Part shown: positions 26,542-37,145 of the stretch, piece by piece | How positions within the stretch are numbered: position 1 is the first letter of the stretch | How the letters are laid out: the number at the start of each line of letters is the position of its first letter | DNA from: Microglena sp. YARC | Taxonomy: Eukaryota > Chlorophyta > Chlorophyceae > Chlamydomonadales > Chlamydomonadaceae | NCBI GenBank assembly: GCA_022414725.1 | Contig: JAJSRW010001641.1 | Coordinates: 124,001-188,000 of the forward strand | DNA: 64,000 bases | Direction: 5' to 3' | The notes under the pieces: generated by a model | What the model was told of the DNA's origin: nothing | Databases searched by the model: none | What the model saw: the letters and a program-made list of their open reading frames with translations, nothing else | Made by a program: the position numbers and the translations under genes

Positions 26542-27726
26542 ATGATATCAGCTGAAATAAATAGCCACATCTCGAGACGGGTCAAATGTATGGAACACAA
26601 GTGGGAGTGGAGTTCATTGAGTTGTAACTCATCTTTAACGTGGGACATTATCGAATGCAATCCAGACAAACCTTGGGACTGGTATTGGATCAGCAAAAAC
26701 CCATGCATCAAATGGGAGATTGTCATTACAAACCCTGACAAACCATGGGACTGGCGTGGTTTGAGCGCAAACCCACATATCACATGGGAGATTATACGAG
26801 ATAATCCGAACAAACCATGGGACTGGTTTAGGATCAGCACACACCCCAATATCACATGGGAGATTATACAAGCCAACCCCGACAAACCGTGGACTTGGTA
26901 TTGGATCAGCAGAAAATCCAACATCACATGGGATATTATCGAAGCCAATCCCGGCAAACCATGGGACTGGGACTGGATCAGCATAAAACCCGCCATCACG
27001 GTGGATATTGTCAGAGCCAACCCCAACAAACCATGGGACTGGTGTGGATTAGGCGCAAACCCCAATATCACATGGGATATTATACAAGCCTACCCAGACA
27101 AACCGTGGAACTGGGACTGGATCAGCAGAAACCCCAATATCACATGGGATATAATCCTAGCCAACCCCGACAAACAATGGGACTGGTTCGGATTGAGCAG
27201 AAACCCCAACATCACGTGGGATATTATTGAAGCCTACCCAGGCAAACAATGGGACTGGGACTGGATCAGTAGAAAACCCACCATCACATGGGATATTGTC
27301 CAAGCCAACCCCGACAAACCATTGGACTGGTGTGGATTAAGCGCAAACCCCAATATCACATGGGATATTATACAAGCCAACCCAGACAAACCGTGGAACT
27401 GGAACTGGATCAGCAAAAAACCCACAATCACGTGGGATATTGTCAAAGCCAACCCAGATAAACAATGGGATTGGTGTGTAATAAGCGCAAAACCCAGAAT
27501 CACGTGGGATATTATACAAACCAACACAGACAAACTGTGGGTTTGGAACTGGATCAGTACGAACCCCAATATATTGCTATCTTCCCTAGACATATGTTTT
27601 ATCATACGCAGATACAAAGCAGTAAGAACTATACAAAAAATATGGCGACATGTCATCACTAACCCGAGTTATGTTGTATGTCAACACAGACTCTATAGGG
27701 AATATAATGAAATGGTTTATTATTAA
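26542..27726 (+). CDS. W-repeat family copy 10, 13 repeats
   Basis: 394 residues from MISAEI (an ATG two codons upstream is in frame). Variable pairs: YW-RG-FR-YW-DW-CG-DW-FG-DW-CG-NW-CV-NW. The order DW-CG-DW then DW-CG-NW suggests an internal duplication of two to three repeats. One repeat has PLDW instead of PWDW and one ends LGA instead of LSA. The 3' end is nearly identical to those of copies 6 and 7. Confidence 0.8.
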   Translation: MISAEINSHISRRVKCMEHKWEWSSLSCNSSLTWDIIECNPDKPWDWYWISKNPCIKWEIVITNPDKPWDWRGLSANPHITWEIIRDNPNKPWDWFRISTHPNITWEIIQANPDKPWTWYWISRKSNITWDIIEANPGKPWDWDWISIKPAITVDIVRANPNKPWDWCGLGANPNITWDIIQAYPDKPWNWDWISRNPNITWDIILANPDKQWDWFGLSRNPNITWDIIEAYPGKQWDWDWISRKPTITWDIVQANPDKPLDWCGLSANPNITWDIIQANPDKPWNWNWISKKPTITWDIVKANPDKQWDWCVISAKPRITWDIIQTNTDKLWVWNWISTNPNILLSSLDICFIIRRYKAVRTIQKIWRHVITNPSYVVCQHRLYREYNEMVYY

Positions 27727-27876
27727 ATTATTATTATTATCCCAGATTTATACCTATTCTAATCTTTTCAAATCGGGCCATTGGACAGTAATTTTTATAA
27801 AGATACTTGTGGATATACCACCATCTATTATTTAGTTATTACTGAAATTTACTATCATAATTTTTTATAATAATAA

Positions 27877-29277
27877 ATGATATCAGCTGAAATAAATAGC
27901 CACATCTTGAGACGGGTCAAATGTATGGAACACAAGTGGAAGTGGGTTTCATTGAGTTATAATCCATGTTTGACGTGGGATATTATCGAAGCCTATCCCG
28001 ACAAACCATGGAATTGGGGATGGATAAGCAGAAATCCTTGCATCACATGGGATATTATACAAACCTACCCCGACAAACCATGGAACTGGCTTCACATTAG
28101 CACAAACCCCAATATCACGTGGGGGATTATACAAGCAAACCCCGACAAACCATGGGACTAGTACTGGATCAGCAGAAACCCTTGCATCAAATGGGATATT
28201 GTCATTACAAACCCTGACAAACCGTGGAATTGGTGTGGATTGAGCGCAAACCCACATATCACATGGGAGATTATACGAGATAATCCGAACAAACCATGGG
28301 ACTGGTTAATCATTAGCTTCAACCCCAATATCACATGGGAGATTATACAAGCCTACCCCGACAAACCATGGGATTGGGGTGAATTGAGCAGAAAACCCAA
28401 CATCACGTGGGATATTATCCTAGCCAATCCCAACAAACCATGGGATTGGTACTGGATCAGCACACCCCCCTACATCAAACGGGAGATTATCGAAGCCAAC
28501 CCTGACAAACCATGGGACTGGTGTGGATTGAGCACAAACCCACATATCACATGGGATATTATCGAAGCCAATTCCGACAAACCATGGGACTGGTTTGGGT
28601 TGAGCACAAACCCTAACATCACATGGGATATTATACAAACCAACCCCGATAAACCCTGGGACTGGAGCATGATCAGTGCAAACCCTAATATCACATGGGA
28701 TATTATACAAGCCAATCCAGACAAACCATGGAATTGGTTTTACATTAGCTCAGACCCCAATATCACGTGGGATATTATACAAGCCAATCCAGATAAACCA
28801 TGGGGGTGGAACTGGATCAGCAGAAACCCTGCCATAACTATGGAGATTATACAAGCAAACCCCGATAAACCATGGGACTGGTGTGGATTAAGCGCAAACC
28901 CCAATATCACATGGGATATTATACAAGCCTACCCAAACAAACCATGGAACTGGAACTGGATCAGCAAAAACCCTGTCATAACGCTGGATATTATCGAAGC
29001 CTACCCTGATAAACCGTGGGACTGGTATCACATGAGCTCAAACCCAAATATCACATGGGATATTGTACAATCCAACCCAGACAAACCTTGGTATTGGTAT
29101 GAGTTGAGCAGAAACCCCAATATGTTGCTATCTACCCTAGACATATGTGATATCATACGTAGATACATGGCAGCTAGAACTATACAAAAAATATGGCGAC
29201 ATGTCATCACAAACCCGAGTTATAATGCGTGTCGACCTAGAATCTTTGGGGAATATAATGAAATGGTTTATTATTAA
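27877..29277 (+). pseudogene. W-repeat family copy 11, 16 repeats (longest), broken by TAG in repeat 3
   Basis: The frame spans 466 codons with a single stop: codon 95 (28159-28161) is TAG where the PWDW motif needs TGG. Variable pairs: GW-LH-YW-CG-LI-GE-YW-CG-FG-SM-FY-NW-CG-NW-YH-YE. Except for that base, the gene is undamaged through its C-cap, so the change must be recent. Repeat 12 has PWGW. Confidence 0.85.
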
Positions 29278-29423
29278 ATTATCCTCGTTATCATTATTAT
29301 CCTCGTTTTAAAATCAGACTAGTTTAGGGTTTCGGAGCATTTGACATTATAAAGATACTTATGGATATCTAATTATTTATTATTTATTATGGAAATTTAC
29401 AATCATAATTTTTTATAATAATA

Positions 29424-30749
29424 ATGATTTCAGCGGAAATAAATGACCACATCTCGAGACGGGTCAAATGTATGGAACACAAGTGGGATTGGGGTTTGTT
29501 GAGTTGTAATCCATATTTGACGTGGGACATTATCGAAAGCTACCCAGACAAACCATGGAATTGGTACTGTATCAGCTCAAACCCCAACATCAAATGGGAG
29601 ATTGTCATTACAAACCCCAATAAACCTTGGGACTGGTGTGGACTGAGCGCAACCCCCAACATCACGTGGGAGATTATACAAGACAACCCTGATAAACCAT
29701 GGAATTGGTTTTACATTAGCGCAACCCCCAATATCACATGGGATATTATACAAGCCAACCCTGATAAACCGTGGGACTGGGTAGGGATCAGCAAAAACCC
29801 CAATACCACATGGGATATTGTCGAAGCTAACCCGTATAAACCATGGGACTGGTGTTGGATCAGTAGAAACCCCAACATCACGTGGGATATTATACAAGAC
29901 AACCCAGACAAACCGTGGAATTGGGGTGGAATGAGCACAAACCCCAATATCACGTGGGATATTATACAAGCCAACCCAGATAAACTATGGGACTGGCGTG
30001 GATTGAGCTCAAACCCCAAAATCACATGGGATATTATCGAATCCAACCCAGACAAATCATGGGATTGGTCTTTTATTAGCAGAAACCCTTGCATCAAATG
30101 GGATATTGTAGAAGCAAACCCTGACAAACCATGGGACTGGTTGGTAATGAGCGCAACCCCCAACATCTCGTGGGATGTTGTACAAGCCAACCCCTACAAA
30201 CCATGGGATTGGTATTGGATCAGCGCAAACCCCAATATCACTTGGGATATTATACAAGCCAACCCCGACAAACCATGGCACTGGACCTGTATCAGCGCAA
30301 ACCCCAATATCACTTGGGATATAATCCAATCCAACCCCGACAAACCATGGAATTGGTACTGGATCAGCAGAAACCCTGTCATAACGGTTGATATTGTCAA
30401 AGCCAACCCCGACAAACCATGGAATTGGTACTGGATCAGCAAAAAACCTGTAATAACGGTGGATATTGTCAAAGCCAACCCTGACAAACCATGGGACTGG
30501 CGTGGATTGAGCGCAAACCCCAATATCAAATGGGATGTTATCGTAGCAAACCTCGATAAACCATGGAATTGGTATAAGTTGAGCTCAAACCCCAATATGT
30601 TGTTATCTACCCAAGACATTTGCGATATCATACGTAGATGTAGAGCAGCAAGAACTATACAAAAAATATGGAGACATGTCATAACAAACCCGAGTTATAA
30701 TGTGTGTCAGCATAGACTCTTTAGGGAATTTAATGAATTAGTCGAGTGA
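29424..30749 (+). CDS. W-repeat family copy 12, 15 repeats
   Basis: At 441 residues this is the longest intact copy. Variable pairs: YC-CG-FY-VG-CW-GG-RG-SF-LV-YW-TC-YW-YW-RG-YK. The block YW-TC, the PVITVDIV repeats and RG recur in copy 16, which shows exchange of multi-repeat modules between genes. The C-cap ends REFNELVE instead of MVYY. Confidence 0.8.
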   Translation: MISAEINDHISRRVKCMEHKWDWGLLSCNPYLTWDIIESYPDKPWNWYCISSNPNIKWEIVITNPNKPWDWCGLSATPNITWEIIQDNPDKPWNWFYISATPNITWDIIQANPDKPWDWVGISKNPNTTWDIVEANPYKPWDWCWISRNPNITWDIIQDNPDKPWNWGGMSTNPNITWDIIQANPDKLWDWRGLSSNPKITWDIIESNPDKSWDWSFISRNPCIKWDIVEANPDKPWDWLVMSATPNISWDVVQANPYKPWDWYWISANPNITWDIIQANPDKPWHWTCISANPNITWDIIQSNPDKPWNWYWISRNPVITVDIVKANPDKPWNWYWISKKPVITVDIVKANPDKPWDWRGLSANPNIKWDVIVANLDKPWNWYKLSSNPNMLLSTQDICDIIRRCRAARTIQKIWRHVITNPSYNVCQHRLFREFNELVE

Positions 30750-30784
30750 TTATTATTATTATTATCCTCGTTTAATACCGATAT

Positions 30785-30838
30785 GTGTGCCGATGTAGAC
30801 TCTTTAGGGAATATAATGAAATGGTTTATTATTAAATT
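30785..30838 (+). pseudogene. C-cap scrap of the W-repeat family
   Basis: The segment gtgccgatgtagactcttta to gaaatggtttattatta repeats the end of a family C-cap directly downstream of copy 12. It is a remnant of a lost copy. Confidence 0.65.
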
Positions 30839-30988
30839 AAAATTATTATCCTCGTTTTATACAGATTATAATCTTTTAAAATCAGGTACAAATCGGAGCA
30901 TAGGACATTTTAAAGATACTTGTGGATATACTACTATATATTATTTAGTTATTACGGAAATTTACAATCATATTTTTTTATTATAATA

Positions 30989-32095
30989 ATGATTACAGCG
31001 GAAATAAATAACCACATCTCGAGACGGGTCAAATGTATGGAACACAAGTGGTATTGGAGTATATTGAGTTATAACTCATCTTTAACGTGGGATATCATCG
31101 AATCCAATCCCAACAAACCATGGGATTGGAACTGGATCAGCAGAAACCCCAACATCACACTAGATATTATACAAGCCAACCCAGATAAACCATGGGACTG
31201 GTTCTGGATTAGCAGAAACCCTACAATAGCGATTGATGTTATCATTACATCCCCCAGTAAACCTTGGGATTGGGGTGGGTTGAGCACAAAACCAAATATC
31301 ACATGGGATATTGTACAAGCATACTCAGACAAACCATGGGACTGGTATTATATCAGCAGAAAACCCTACATCACGTGGGGAATTATCGAAGCCAATCCCG
31401 ACAAACCGTGGAATTGGTATTGGATCAGCAGAAACCAATGCATTAAATGGGATATTGTCATTACAAAACCAGACAAACCGTGGGACTGGGGTGGATTAAG
31501 TTCACACCCGAACATCACAGTAGATATTATACAAGCCAATCCAGATAAACCATGGCATTGGTTTAATATTAGCGAAAACCCCAGTATCACATGGGATATT
31601 ATACAAGCCAACCCAGATAAACCATGGGACTGGTTTTTGATCAGTAAAAACCCCGGTATCACATGGGATATTATACGAGCCAATCCAGATAAACCATGGG
31701 ACTGGAGCTGGATCAGCAGAAACCCCAACATCACGTGGGATATTATACAAACCAACCCCGACAAACCATGGAACTGGAACTGGATCAGCAAAAACCCTGT
31801 CATAACGATGGATATTATCGAAGCCAACCCAGACAAACCGTGGAATTGGGGTGGAATGAGCGCAAACCCCAATATCACGTGGGAGATTATACAAACCTAC
31901 CCAGATAAACCATGGGACTGGTATGATTTGAGCAGAAACCCCAATATGTTGCTATCTTCCCAAGACATATGTGATATCATACGCAGATACAGATCAGCAA
32001 GAACTATACAAAAAATATGGCGCCATGTCAATACTAACCCAAGTTATGATGCATGTCAACACAGACTCTATAGGGAATATAATGAAATGGTTTAA
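30989..32095 (+). CDS. W-repeat family copy 13, 12 repeats
   Basis: 368 residues from MITAEI. Variable pairs: NW-FW-GG-YY-YW-GG-FN-FL-SW-NW-GG-YD. Repeat 3 is unusual (NPTIAIDVIITSPSKPWDW), with the first Trp replaced by Ile. Repeats 8 and 9 share the FL module seen in copy 3. The leader has taaagatacttgtggatata about 70 bases upstream. Confidence 0.8.
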   Translation: MITAEINNHISRRVKCMEHKWYWSILSYNSSLTWDIIESNPNKPWDWNWISRNPNITLDIIQANPDKPWDWFWISRNPTIAIDVIITSPSKPWDWGGLSTKPNITWDIVQAYSDKPWDWYYISRKPYITWGIIEANPDKPWNWYWISRNQCIKWDIVITKPDKPWDWGGLSSHPNITVDIIQANPDKPWHWFNISENPSITWDIIQANPDKPWDWFLISKNPGITWDIIRANPDKPWDWSWISRNPNITWDIIQTNPDKPWNWNWISKNPVITMDIIEANPDKPWNWGGMSANPNITWEIIQTYPDKPWDWYDLSRNPNMLLSSQDICDIIRRYRSARTIQKIWRHVNTNPSYDACQHRLYREYNEMV

Positions 32096-32104
32096 AATTA
32101 TTAT

Positions 32105-32230
32105 TCGATCAATGGTTTATTATTAGCAACCTATCCGACTATATTACTACTCGTAGAAGAGCAATACAGAAAGCCCTGAATTGCTTAGTAACAATCTTTT
32201 CATTTACCCTGTATATACAGGTTTTACAAA
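32105..32230. repeat. Dispersed 3'-flank module, partial copy
   Basis: A segment with cgtagaagagcaatacagaa and ccctgaattgcttagtaaca recurs, more completely, at about 34970-35195, 36235-36450 and 41556-41765. It flanks the 3' ends of copies 13, 14 and 16 and another lost copy. On the minus strand part of it resembles the end of the TnpB-type element (see findings). Confidence 0.7.
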
Positions 32231-32276
32231 AGAATACAAAAATGAATTAATAATATTCTTTGTTTCTTTTTTTTCT

Positions 32277-33557
32277 CTAATTTTTTTTTTTTTTTTTTGC
32301 AATCGCTGATGCTTTTATTGTTATTGTTTTTACAATTTTTTTCTTGAACCTTACGAAAATATTTACGAAAATAGTATTTCCGTAACCTTTGATACGGAAC
32401 GCTCGTCTATATATATTGTCATTGCAAAGATATTTTTTATCGATGTACGTTTTGGAACCTTTCTTGACAACGAAACCTCCGCCATTCATATAATTATTCA
32501 TATCAGTATTATCATCGTTATCCCTTACATAAAAAATTTGCAAGTATATGAGTTGTAAAGACAAGATATTGGATGTATCTTCAAGTAGGTCGCGTATTTC
32601 CGCATCATTATTTACATAAAAATATGAGTTCAAGAATGGCTTGATAATGTTCCCTACATGTTTGGGGTTTGCAGTATTGATGTCATGATAGACACATATA
32701 TTGGTCGTATAATTATCGTTGAACAGAGTTGAACCAGTATTATTATGTACTATGATGGGGTGTTGCAAAGAGTGCTCTGTATCATTACCACGTGGTTTAA
32801 TTTTCTTTTTAAAAACATCCTCGGGTGTTTTTATATACATTTGAAGAAAATATATCATGTCGCTATAAATCATACAAGTTTTCAACAAAAGGCGTCCAAC
32901 ATCTTCGCGCAGTATGGTTATTTCAACATCTTTAAGATGATCTCTGCATGTATTACTGTATTGCTGTATGAGAGATTTTATGTATCCGATATCTTTGATC
33001 TTGTGTGACACTAGATCCTTTCGTAACTGCATTATTGCAAAAGTTTCCACATTTTCCAAGTTTAATATCTGCACATAATGGTCTAGTATTCTGTACATGT
33101 ATTTCGTGTCAACATCTTTTATTTTTTTTAATTCGACCAATTTGCTCGCGGTAAAATACGAAGAATTATCTATAATGCTGGTTCCAAGAGCTGGTTTTTC
33201 ATAGCCGGGTGCCGGTTCTGTGGGAGGCATGTATTTTTTTGCTACAACAGGCGTGTCATTAATGCTTTTCTTTATTACGTCGCAAACTTTTGACAAAATT
33301 TGTTTATATTCTTCTAAACTAACCTTCTCCTCATCCCTAGAATTTTTAAATGTTTCGAATATTTCATTTGCAGATTCGTATTTGTACCCAAATCGCTCAG
33401 TCATGTCTACTATTTCGACAATAATCAAAAGTAGCTCGTCTAAATACCGCGATCCAGCTTCCGCATTTTCATTTGACCTGCCTGTAAATTTGTAATCTGG
33501 ATCAAAATATAGTCCATATAATTCAAACTTGTATTTATAAGCATAATACGGGCGCAT
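32277..33557 (-). CDS. Hypothetical protein, 426 residues, with GGG motif and poly-Lys end
   Basis: Mostly helical. It contains a Pro-rich linker (PPTEPAPGYEKPALG, about residue 110) and, near residue 360, MNGGGF followed by a beta-rich basic domain that ends in KKKKKN, which corresponds to an 18-base T run at 32282-32299. No family recognised. Its start overlaps the end of the upstream gene by 118 bases in another frame. Together the two frames may once have been one gene. Confidence 0.5.
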   Translation of the reverse strand: MRPYYAYKYKFELYGLYFDPDYKFTGRSNENAEAGSRYLDELLLIIVEIVDMTERFGYKYESANEIFETFKNSRDEEKVSLEEYKQILSKVCDVIKKSINDTPVVAKKYMPPTEPAPGYEKPALGTSIIDNSSYFTASKLVELKKIKDVDTKYMYRILDHYVQILNLENVETFAIMQLRKDLVSHKIKDIGYIKSLIQQYSNTCRDHLKDVEITILREDVGRLLLKTCMIYSDMIYFLQMYIKTPEDVFKKKIKPRGNDTEHSLQHPIIVHNNTGSTLFNDNYTTNICVYHDINTANPKHVGNIIKPFLNSYFYVNNDAEIRDLLEDTSNILSLQLIYLQIFYVRDNDDNTDMNNYMNGGGFVVKKGSKTYIDKKYLCNDNIYRRAFRIKGYGNTIFVNIFVRFKKKIVKTITIKASAIAKKKKKN

Positions 33558-34618
33558 ATTAATAAAAGAGAATTACATATTGTTTCAATAACGATGGCCA
33601 TATGTTTCATAAATTTGATCTTGTCATTGACGGCATCAATATCAACGGCCGCGGACAATACAAATCGCAGTGCGTCATTATCTATGTTACTAAAATCGTT
33701 TTTAATATCCATATATGTGCTGGCAGCTATAAATGCAGATGCAGATTCGCGTATATCCTGTACATCGGTGCGTGCGTTCACTATGGACTCTAAAAGATGG
33801 CGTTTACTGGCAAGCAATATTTGTTGTCCGATCGATATTAGTTGTTTTTTGCTTTTGAACTTGCTCCAAGCTTCGATGACATTGTTGATAAAACAATTGG
33901 CTTTGTCTGTCGTCAATATATATTTCAATTTATCCCATTTAACTGCAAACTCTTCTATTTCCCCTAGGTATATGTAGAGTAGCTCATAAAAAATCAAATC
34001 TTCGGTTCCTACCAATCGGGCTTCACTTGTGTTATATATGTCGTTCTTATGCTCTGTAATTGTGATCTTGACAAGTTCCACGAAAGCTCTCTTGTGAGGT
34101 GTTTGATCAACTTCAACTTCATTATTTGATTTAATTTTTTTCAAAACATATAGATATTTAGTTAGCAATGATATTTGTATACTTGTCAGAATGTTGTGCT
34201 TGCCTTTATTTTCAGCACATTCTACACTTTGAACTATCTTTATAATATCTTGTCGTGTATCACTAAAATGTTGTGGATCGATGCGTGATTGGATACCTTT
34301 ATTTATATATTTAATATATGGTTGCAATGCATCCACGTGTTTTGTATCATTCGCGCTTTTGCTAGCACTTTTTATGATTGATTCTATGTATATCTCGGAT
34401 TGTTTTTTTATAATTGGTCTGACCTTGCTCGATCTTAAAAATTTTGCGACATTATCGAAAACCAAACCACCTCCTATTTTGGTATCAGTGTTCCAAGTGG
34501 GTTTTTGTACAACCATGGGTTTGATACGCTTAACGGGTTCTACTTGCTTACCTTCGATCTTTTTGGCACCCTTTATATTATTCAGAGTTTCGTCAAAATA
34601 CTCTAATATATTTTTCAT
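33440..34618 (-). CDS. Hypothetical helical protein, 392 residues
   Basis: ATG 34618 starts MKNILEYFDETLNNI. The frame is also open to a TTG at 34651. It has a basic Pro-containing N-terminal segment, an IGGGLVFDNVAKFLR motif near residue 55 and then a long all-helical domain rich in Ile, Lys and Asp. The last residues (CARIMLINTSLN onward) lie in the 118-base overlap with 32277-33557 and look less regular than the alternative frame there, so the gene may have been shortened by a frameshift near 33557. Function unknown. Confidence 0.5.
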   Translation of the reverse strand: MKNILEYFDETLNNIKGAKKIEGKQVEPVKRIKPMVVQKPTWNTDTKIGGGLVFDNVAKFLRSSKVRPIIKKQSEIYIESIIKSASKSANDTKHVDALQPYIKYINKGIQSRIDPQHFSDTRQDIIKIVQSVECAENKGKHNILTSIQISLLTKYLYVLKKIKSNNEVEVDQTPHKRAFVELVKITITEHKNDIYNTSEARLVGTEDLIFYELLYIYLGEIEEFAVKWDKLKYILTTDKANCFINNVIEAWSKFKSKKQLISIGQQILLASKRHLLESIVNARTDVQDIRESASAFIAASTYMDIKNDFSNIDNDALRFVLSAAVDIDAVNDKIKFMKHMAIVIETICNSLLLICARIMLINTSLNYMDYILIQITNLQAGQMKMRKLDRGI

Positions 34619-34619
34619 A

Positions 34620-34721
34620 TCAATCTGGTGCGTTTTTGTTGTATGTTTCAATCAATCCAGCATCGACGCCATATACAGTTTTTAGGAAAGATTTCGTATT
34701 TTTTACTGTGTTTATGTTCAT
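34620..34721 (-). CDS. 33-residue upstream frame
   Basis: ATG 34721 opens MNINTVKNTKSFLKTVYGVD and ends at TGA 34620, one base before ATG 34618 of the next gene. Composition is protein-like. It may be an upstream peptide, or the true N-terminus of 33440-34618 separated by a frameshift. Confidence 0.3.
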   Translation of the reverse strand: MNINTVKNTKSFLKTVYGVDAGLIETYNKNAPD

Positions 34722-34773
34722 ACCGTTTATAATTATTATATATTATATTATCTCAGTTTATCACAGTTTCTTG

Positions 34774-34970
34774 GAAATATGGAGACATGTCAATACAAAC
34801 CTGAGTTATAATGCATGTCACACAGAATCTATATGGAATATAATGAAATGGTTCATTATAAAACTTTTCAAATCAGGTACAAAAAATATGGCGACATGTC
34901 ATCACAAACCCGAGTTATAATGCATGTCAACACAGACTCTATAGAGAATATATGGAAATGGTCGAGTGAT
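34774..34970 (+). pseudogene. Two tandem C-cap scraps of the W-repeat family
   Basis: Two successive copies of the C-cap end (ggaaatatggagacatgtca with cctgagttataatgc; then aaaaaatatggcgacatgtc with cccgagttataatgc) remain from two lost genes. The rest up to 35269 holds a dispersed 3'-flank module and the leader of copy 14 (ttttataaagatacttatgg). Confidence 0.75.
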
Positions 34971-35269
34971 TATTATTATTACTAGCAACCTAAACGACTA
35001 TCTGACTACTCGTAGAAAAACAAGACAGAAAGCCATGAATTGCTAAGTAACAATCTTTTCATTAAATATGTTTTTAGAAGCACATGTAAAACTTCAATTC
35101 ATTTGTTTCCTTTGGAAATATCTTGATTATCGATATCATCTTAAAAAAACAATGTTCCAATACATGAACAGTTTTCGGACAGTAATTTTTATAAAGATAC
35201 TTATGGATATACTACCATCTATTATTTAGTTATTACGGAAATTTACAATCATATTTTTTTATAATAATA

Positions 35270-36232
35270 ATGATTACAGCGCAAATAAATAACCACATCT
35301 CGAGACGGGTCAAATGTATGGAACACAAGTGGGATTGGAGTTTATTGAGTTATAATCCATGTTTGACGCGGGAAGTTATCAAATGCTATCCAGACAAACG
35401 ATGGAATTGGTACTGGATCAGCAGAAACCCCTGCATCAAATGGGATATACAAGCCAACCCCGACAAACCATGGGACTGGCGTGGATTGAGCGCAAACCCA
35501 CATATCACATGGGATATTATACGAGACAATCTCGACAAACCATTGGATTGGTACTGGATTAGCAAAAACCCTTACATCACATGGGATATTGTCGAAGCAA
35601 ACTCCGACAAACCATGGGACTGTTTTGGATTGAGCGCAAACCCTAACATCACGTGGGATATTATCCTAGCCAATCCCAACAAACCATGGGATTGGGACTG
35701 GATCAGCAGAAACCCCAATATCACATGGGATATTGTCAAAGCAAACCCAGACAAACCATGGGACTGGAACTGGATCAGTAGAAAATCCATAATCACGTGG
35801 GATATTGTCAAAGCCAGCCCCGACAAACCATGGGACTGGTGGGGATTAAGCGCAAACCCCAATATCACATGGGATATTATCGAATGCAACCCAGACAAAC
35901 CGTGGAACTGGAACTGGATCAGCAGAAACCCCAACATCACATGGGATATAATCGAAGCCTACCCTGACAAACCATGGGACTGGCGTGGATTGAGCAGAAA
36001 CTCCAACATCACATGGGATATTGTACAATCCAACCCCGACAAACCTTGGTGTTGGTATGAATTGAGCACTAACCCCAATATGTTGATATCTACCCAAGAC
36101 ATATGTGATATCATACGCAGATACATGGCAGCTAGAACTATACAAAAAATATGGCGTCATGTCAATACTAACCCAAGTTATAATGCATGTCAACACAGAC
36201 TCTATAGGGAATATAATGAAATTGTCGAGTGA
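35270..36232 (+). CDS. W-repeat family copy 14, 10 repeats
   Basis: 320 residues from MITAQI. Variable pairs: YW-RG-YW-FG-DW-NW-WG-NW-RG-YE. Repeat 2 is one residue short (KWDIQAN for KWDIIQAN), an in-frame loss. One repeat has DCFG instead of DWFG and another PLDW. Repeat 1 (LTREVIKCYPDKRW) resembles that of copy 16. Confidence 0.8.
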   Translation: MITAQINNHISRRVKCMEHKWDWSLLSYNPCLTREVIKCYPDKRWNWYWISRNPCIKWDIQANPDKPWDWRGLSANPHITWDIIRDNLDKPLDWYWISKNPYITWDIVEANSDKPWDCFGLSANPNITWDIILANPNKPWDWDWISRNPNITWDIVKANPDKPWDWNWISRKSIITWDIVKASPDKPWDWWGLSANPNITWDIIECNPDKPWNWNWISRNPNITWDIIEAYPDKPWDWRGLSRNSNITWDIVQSNPDKPWCWYELSTNPNMLISTQDICDIIRRYMAARTIQKIWRHVNTNPSYNACQHRLYREYNEIVE

Positions 36233-36415
36233 TTATTATTATTACTAGCAACCTAAACGACTATCTGACTACTCGTAGAAGAACAAGACAGAAAGCCCTG
36301 AATTGCTAAGTAACAATCTTTTCATCAAAAAAGGTTTTTAGAAGCACATGTAAAACTTCAATTCATTAGTTTCCTTTGGAAATATCTTGATTATCGATAT
36401 CATCTTAAAAAAACA

Positions 36416-36997
36416 ATGTTCCAATACATGAACAGTTTTCGGACAGTAATTTATAACAGTTTTCAGACAGTAATTTATATAACATGGGATATTGTTTCTA
36501 AAAACCTAGACAAACCATGGAATTGGTGTTGGTTGAGTGAAAATCCTAATATAACGTGGGATATTGTTTCTAAAAACATAGACAAACAATGGAATTGGTG
36601 TTGGTTGAGTAAAAATCCTAATATAACGTTGGATATTGTGAGCGACAACCCCGACAAGCCATGGGATTGGTATTTTACAAGCGCAAATCCAAACATTACG
36701 TTGGATATTGTACAAGCAAATCCAGACAAGCCTTGGAATTGGTATTTTATCAGCGCAAACCCAAATATTACATGGGATATTGTACGAGACAACCCCGACA
36801 AACCATGGGATTGGAGCGGATTAAGCCAAAATCCTAGTATGTTGGTTAGTACAAAAGACGTTTGTGATATATTGAGACGTCGCGCAGCAGCTATAACGAT
36901 ACAAACATATTGGAGACGTGCCAATGATAACCCAGGGTATGTAGTGTGTCGGTGTAGGCTTTTGAACGAGTATAATAGACTAGTTGATGAAATATGA
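36416..36997 (+). CDS. W-repeat family copy 15, divergent, N-cap missing, about 5 repeats
   Basis: 193 residues. The first 20 residues (MFQYMNSFRTVIYNSFQTV) are translated from the dispersed flank module that elsewhere lies upstream of copy 14 and copy 17 leaders. The repeat domain starts in mid-repeat at ITWDIVSK. Variable pairs: CW-CW-YF-YF-SG. Repeat scaffold (DIVSKN, DIVQAN) and C-cap (RRRAAAITIQTYWRRAN, ending RLVDEI) are more diverged than in any other copy. It is a 5'-truncated old subfamily member whose start codon was supplied by the junction. Whether it is expressed is unclear. Confidence 0.6.
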   Translation: MFQYMNSFRTVIYNSFQTVIYITWDIVSKNLDKPWNWCWLSENPNITWDIVSKNIDKQWNWCWLSKNPNITLDIVSDNPDKPWDWYFTSANPNITLDIVQANPDKPWNWYFISANPNITWDIVRDNPDKPWDWSGLSQNPSMLVSTKDVCDILRRRAAAITIQTYWRRANDNPGYVVCRCRLLNEYNRLVDEI

Positions 36998-37145
36998 ATT
37001 ATTATAATTCTAGAAAGTTGACGAGATTCGCTATGTGATATAATCTACATAGTATTTGCGGAAAAATACAAAAAAACAAAAAACGGTAGAAAGACACCAA
37101 TGATTTATTTAAATACAAATAGATATACTTTATAGAAATATATAT

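Noticed and set aside
21811..27835. Three identical 61-codon frames (MSSQTRVMLYVNTDS and the like)
   Set aside because: Out-of-frame reading of the conserved C-cap and 3' flank, identical because the flank is duplicated.
33594..33977. 127-codon plus-strand frame
   Set aside because: Antisense of the helical gene 33440-34618, no motif and no promoter-like element.
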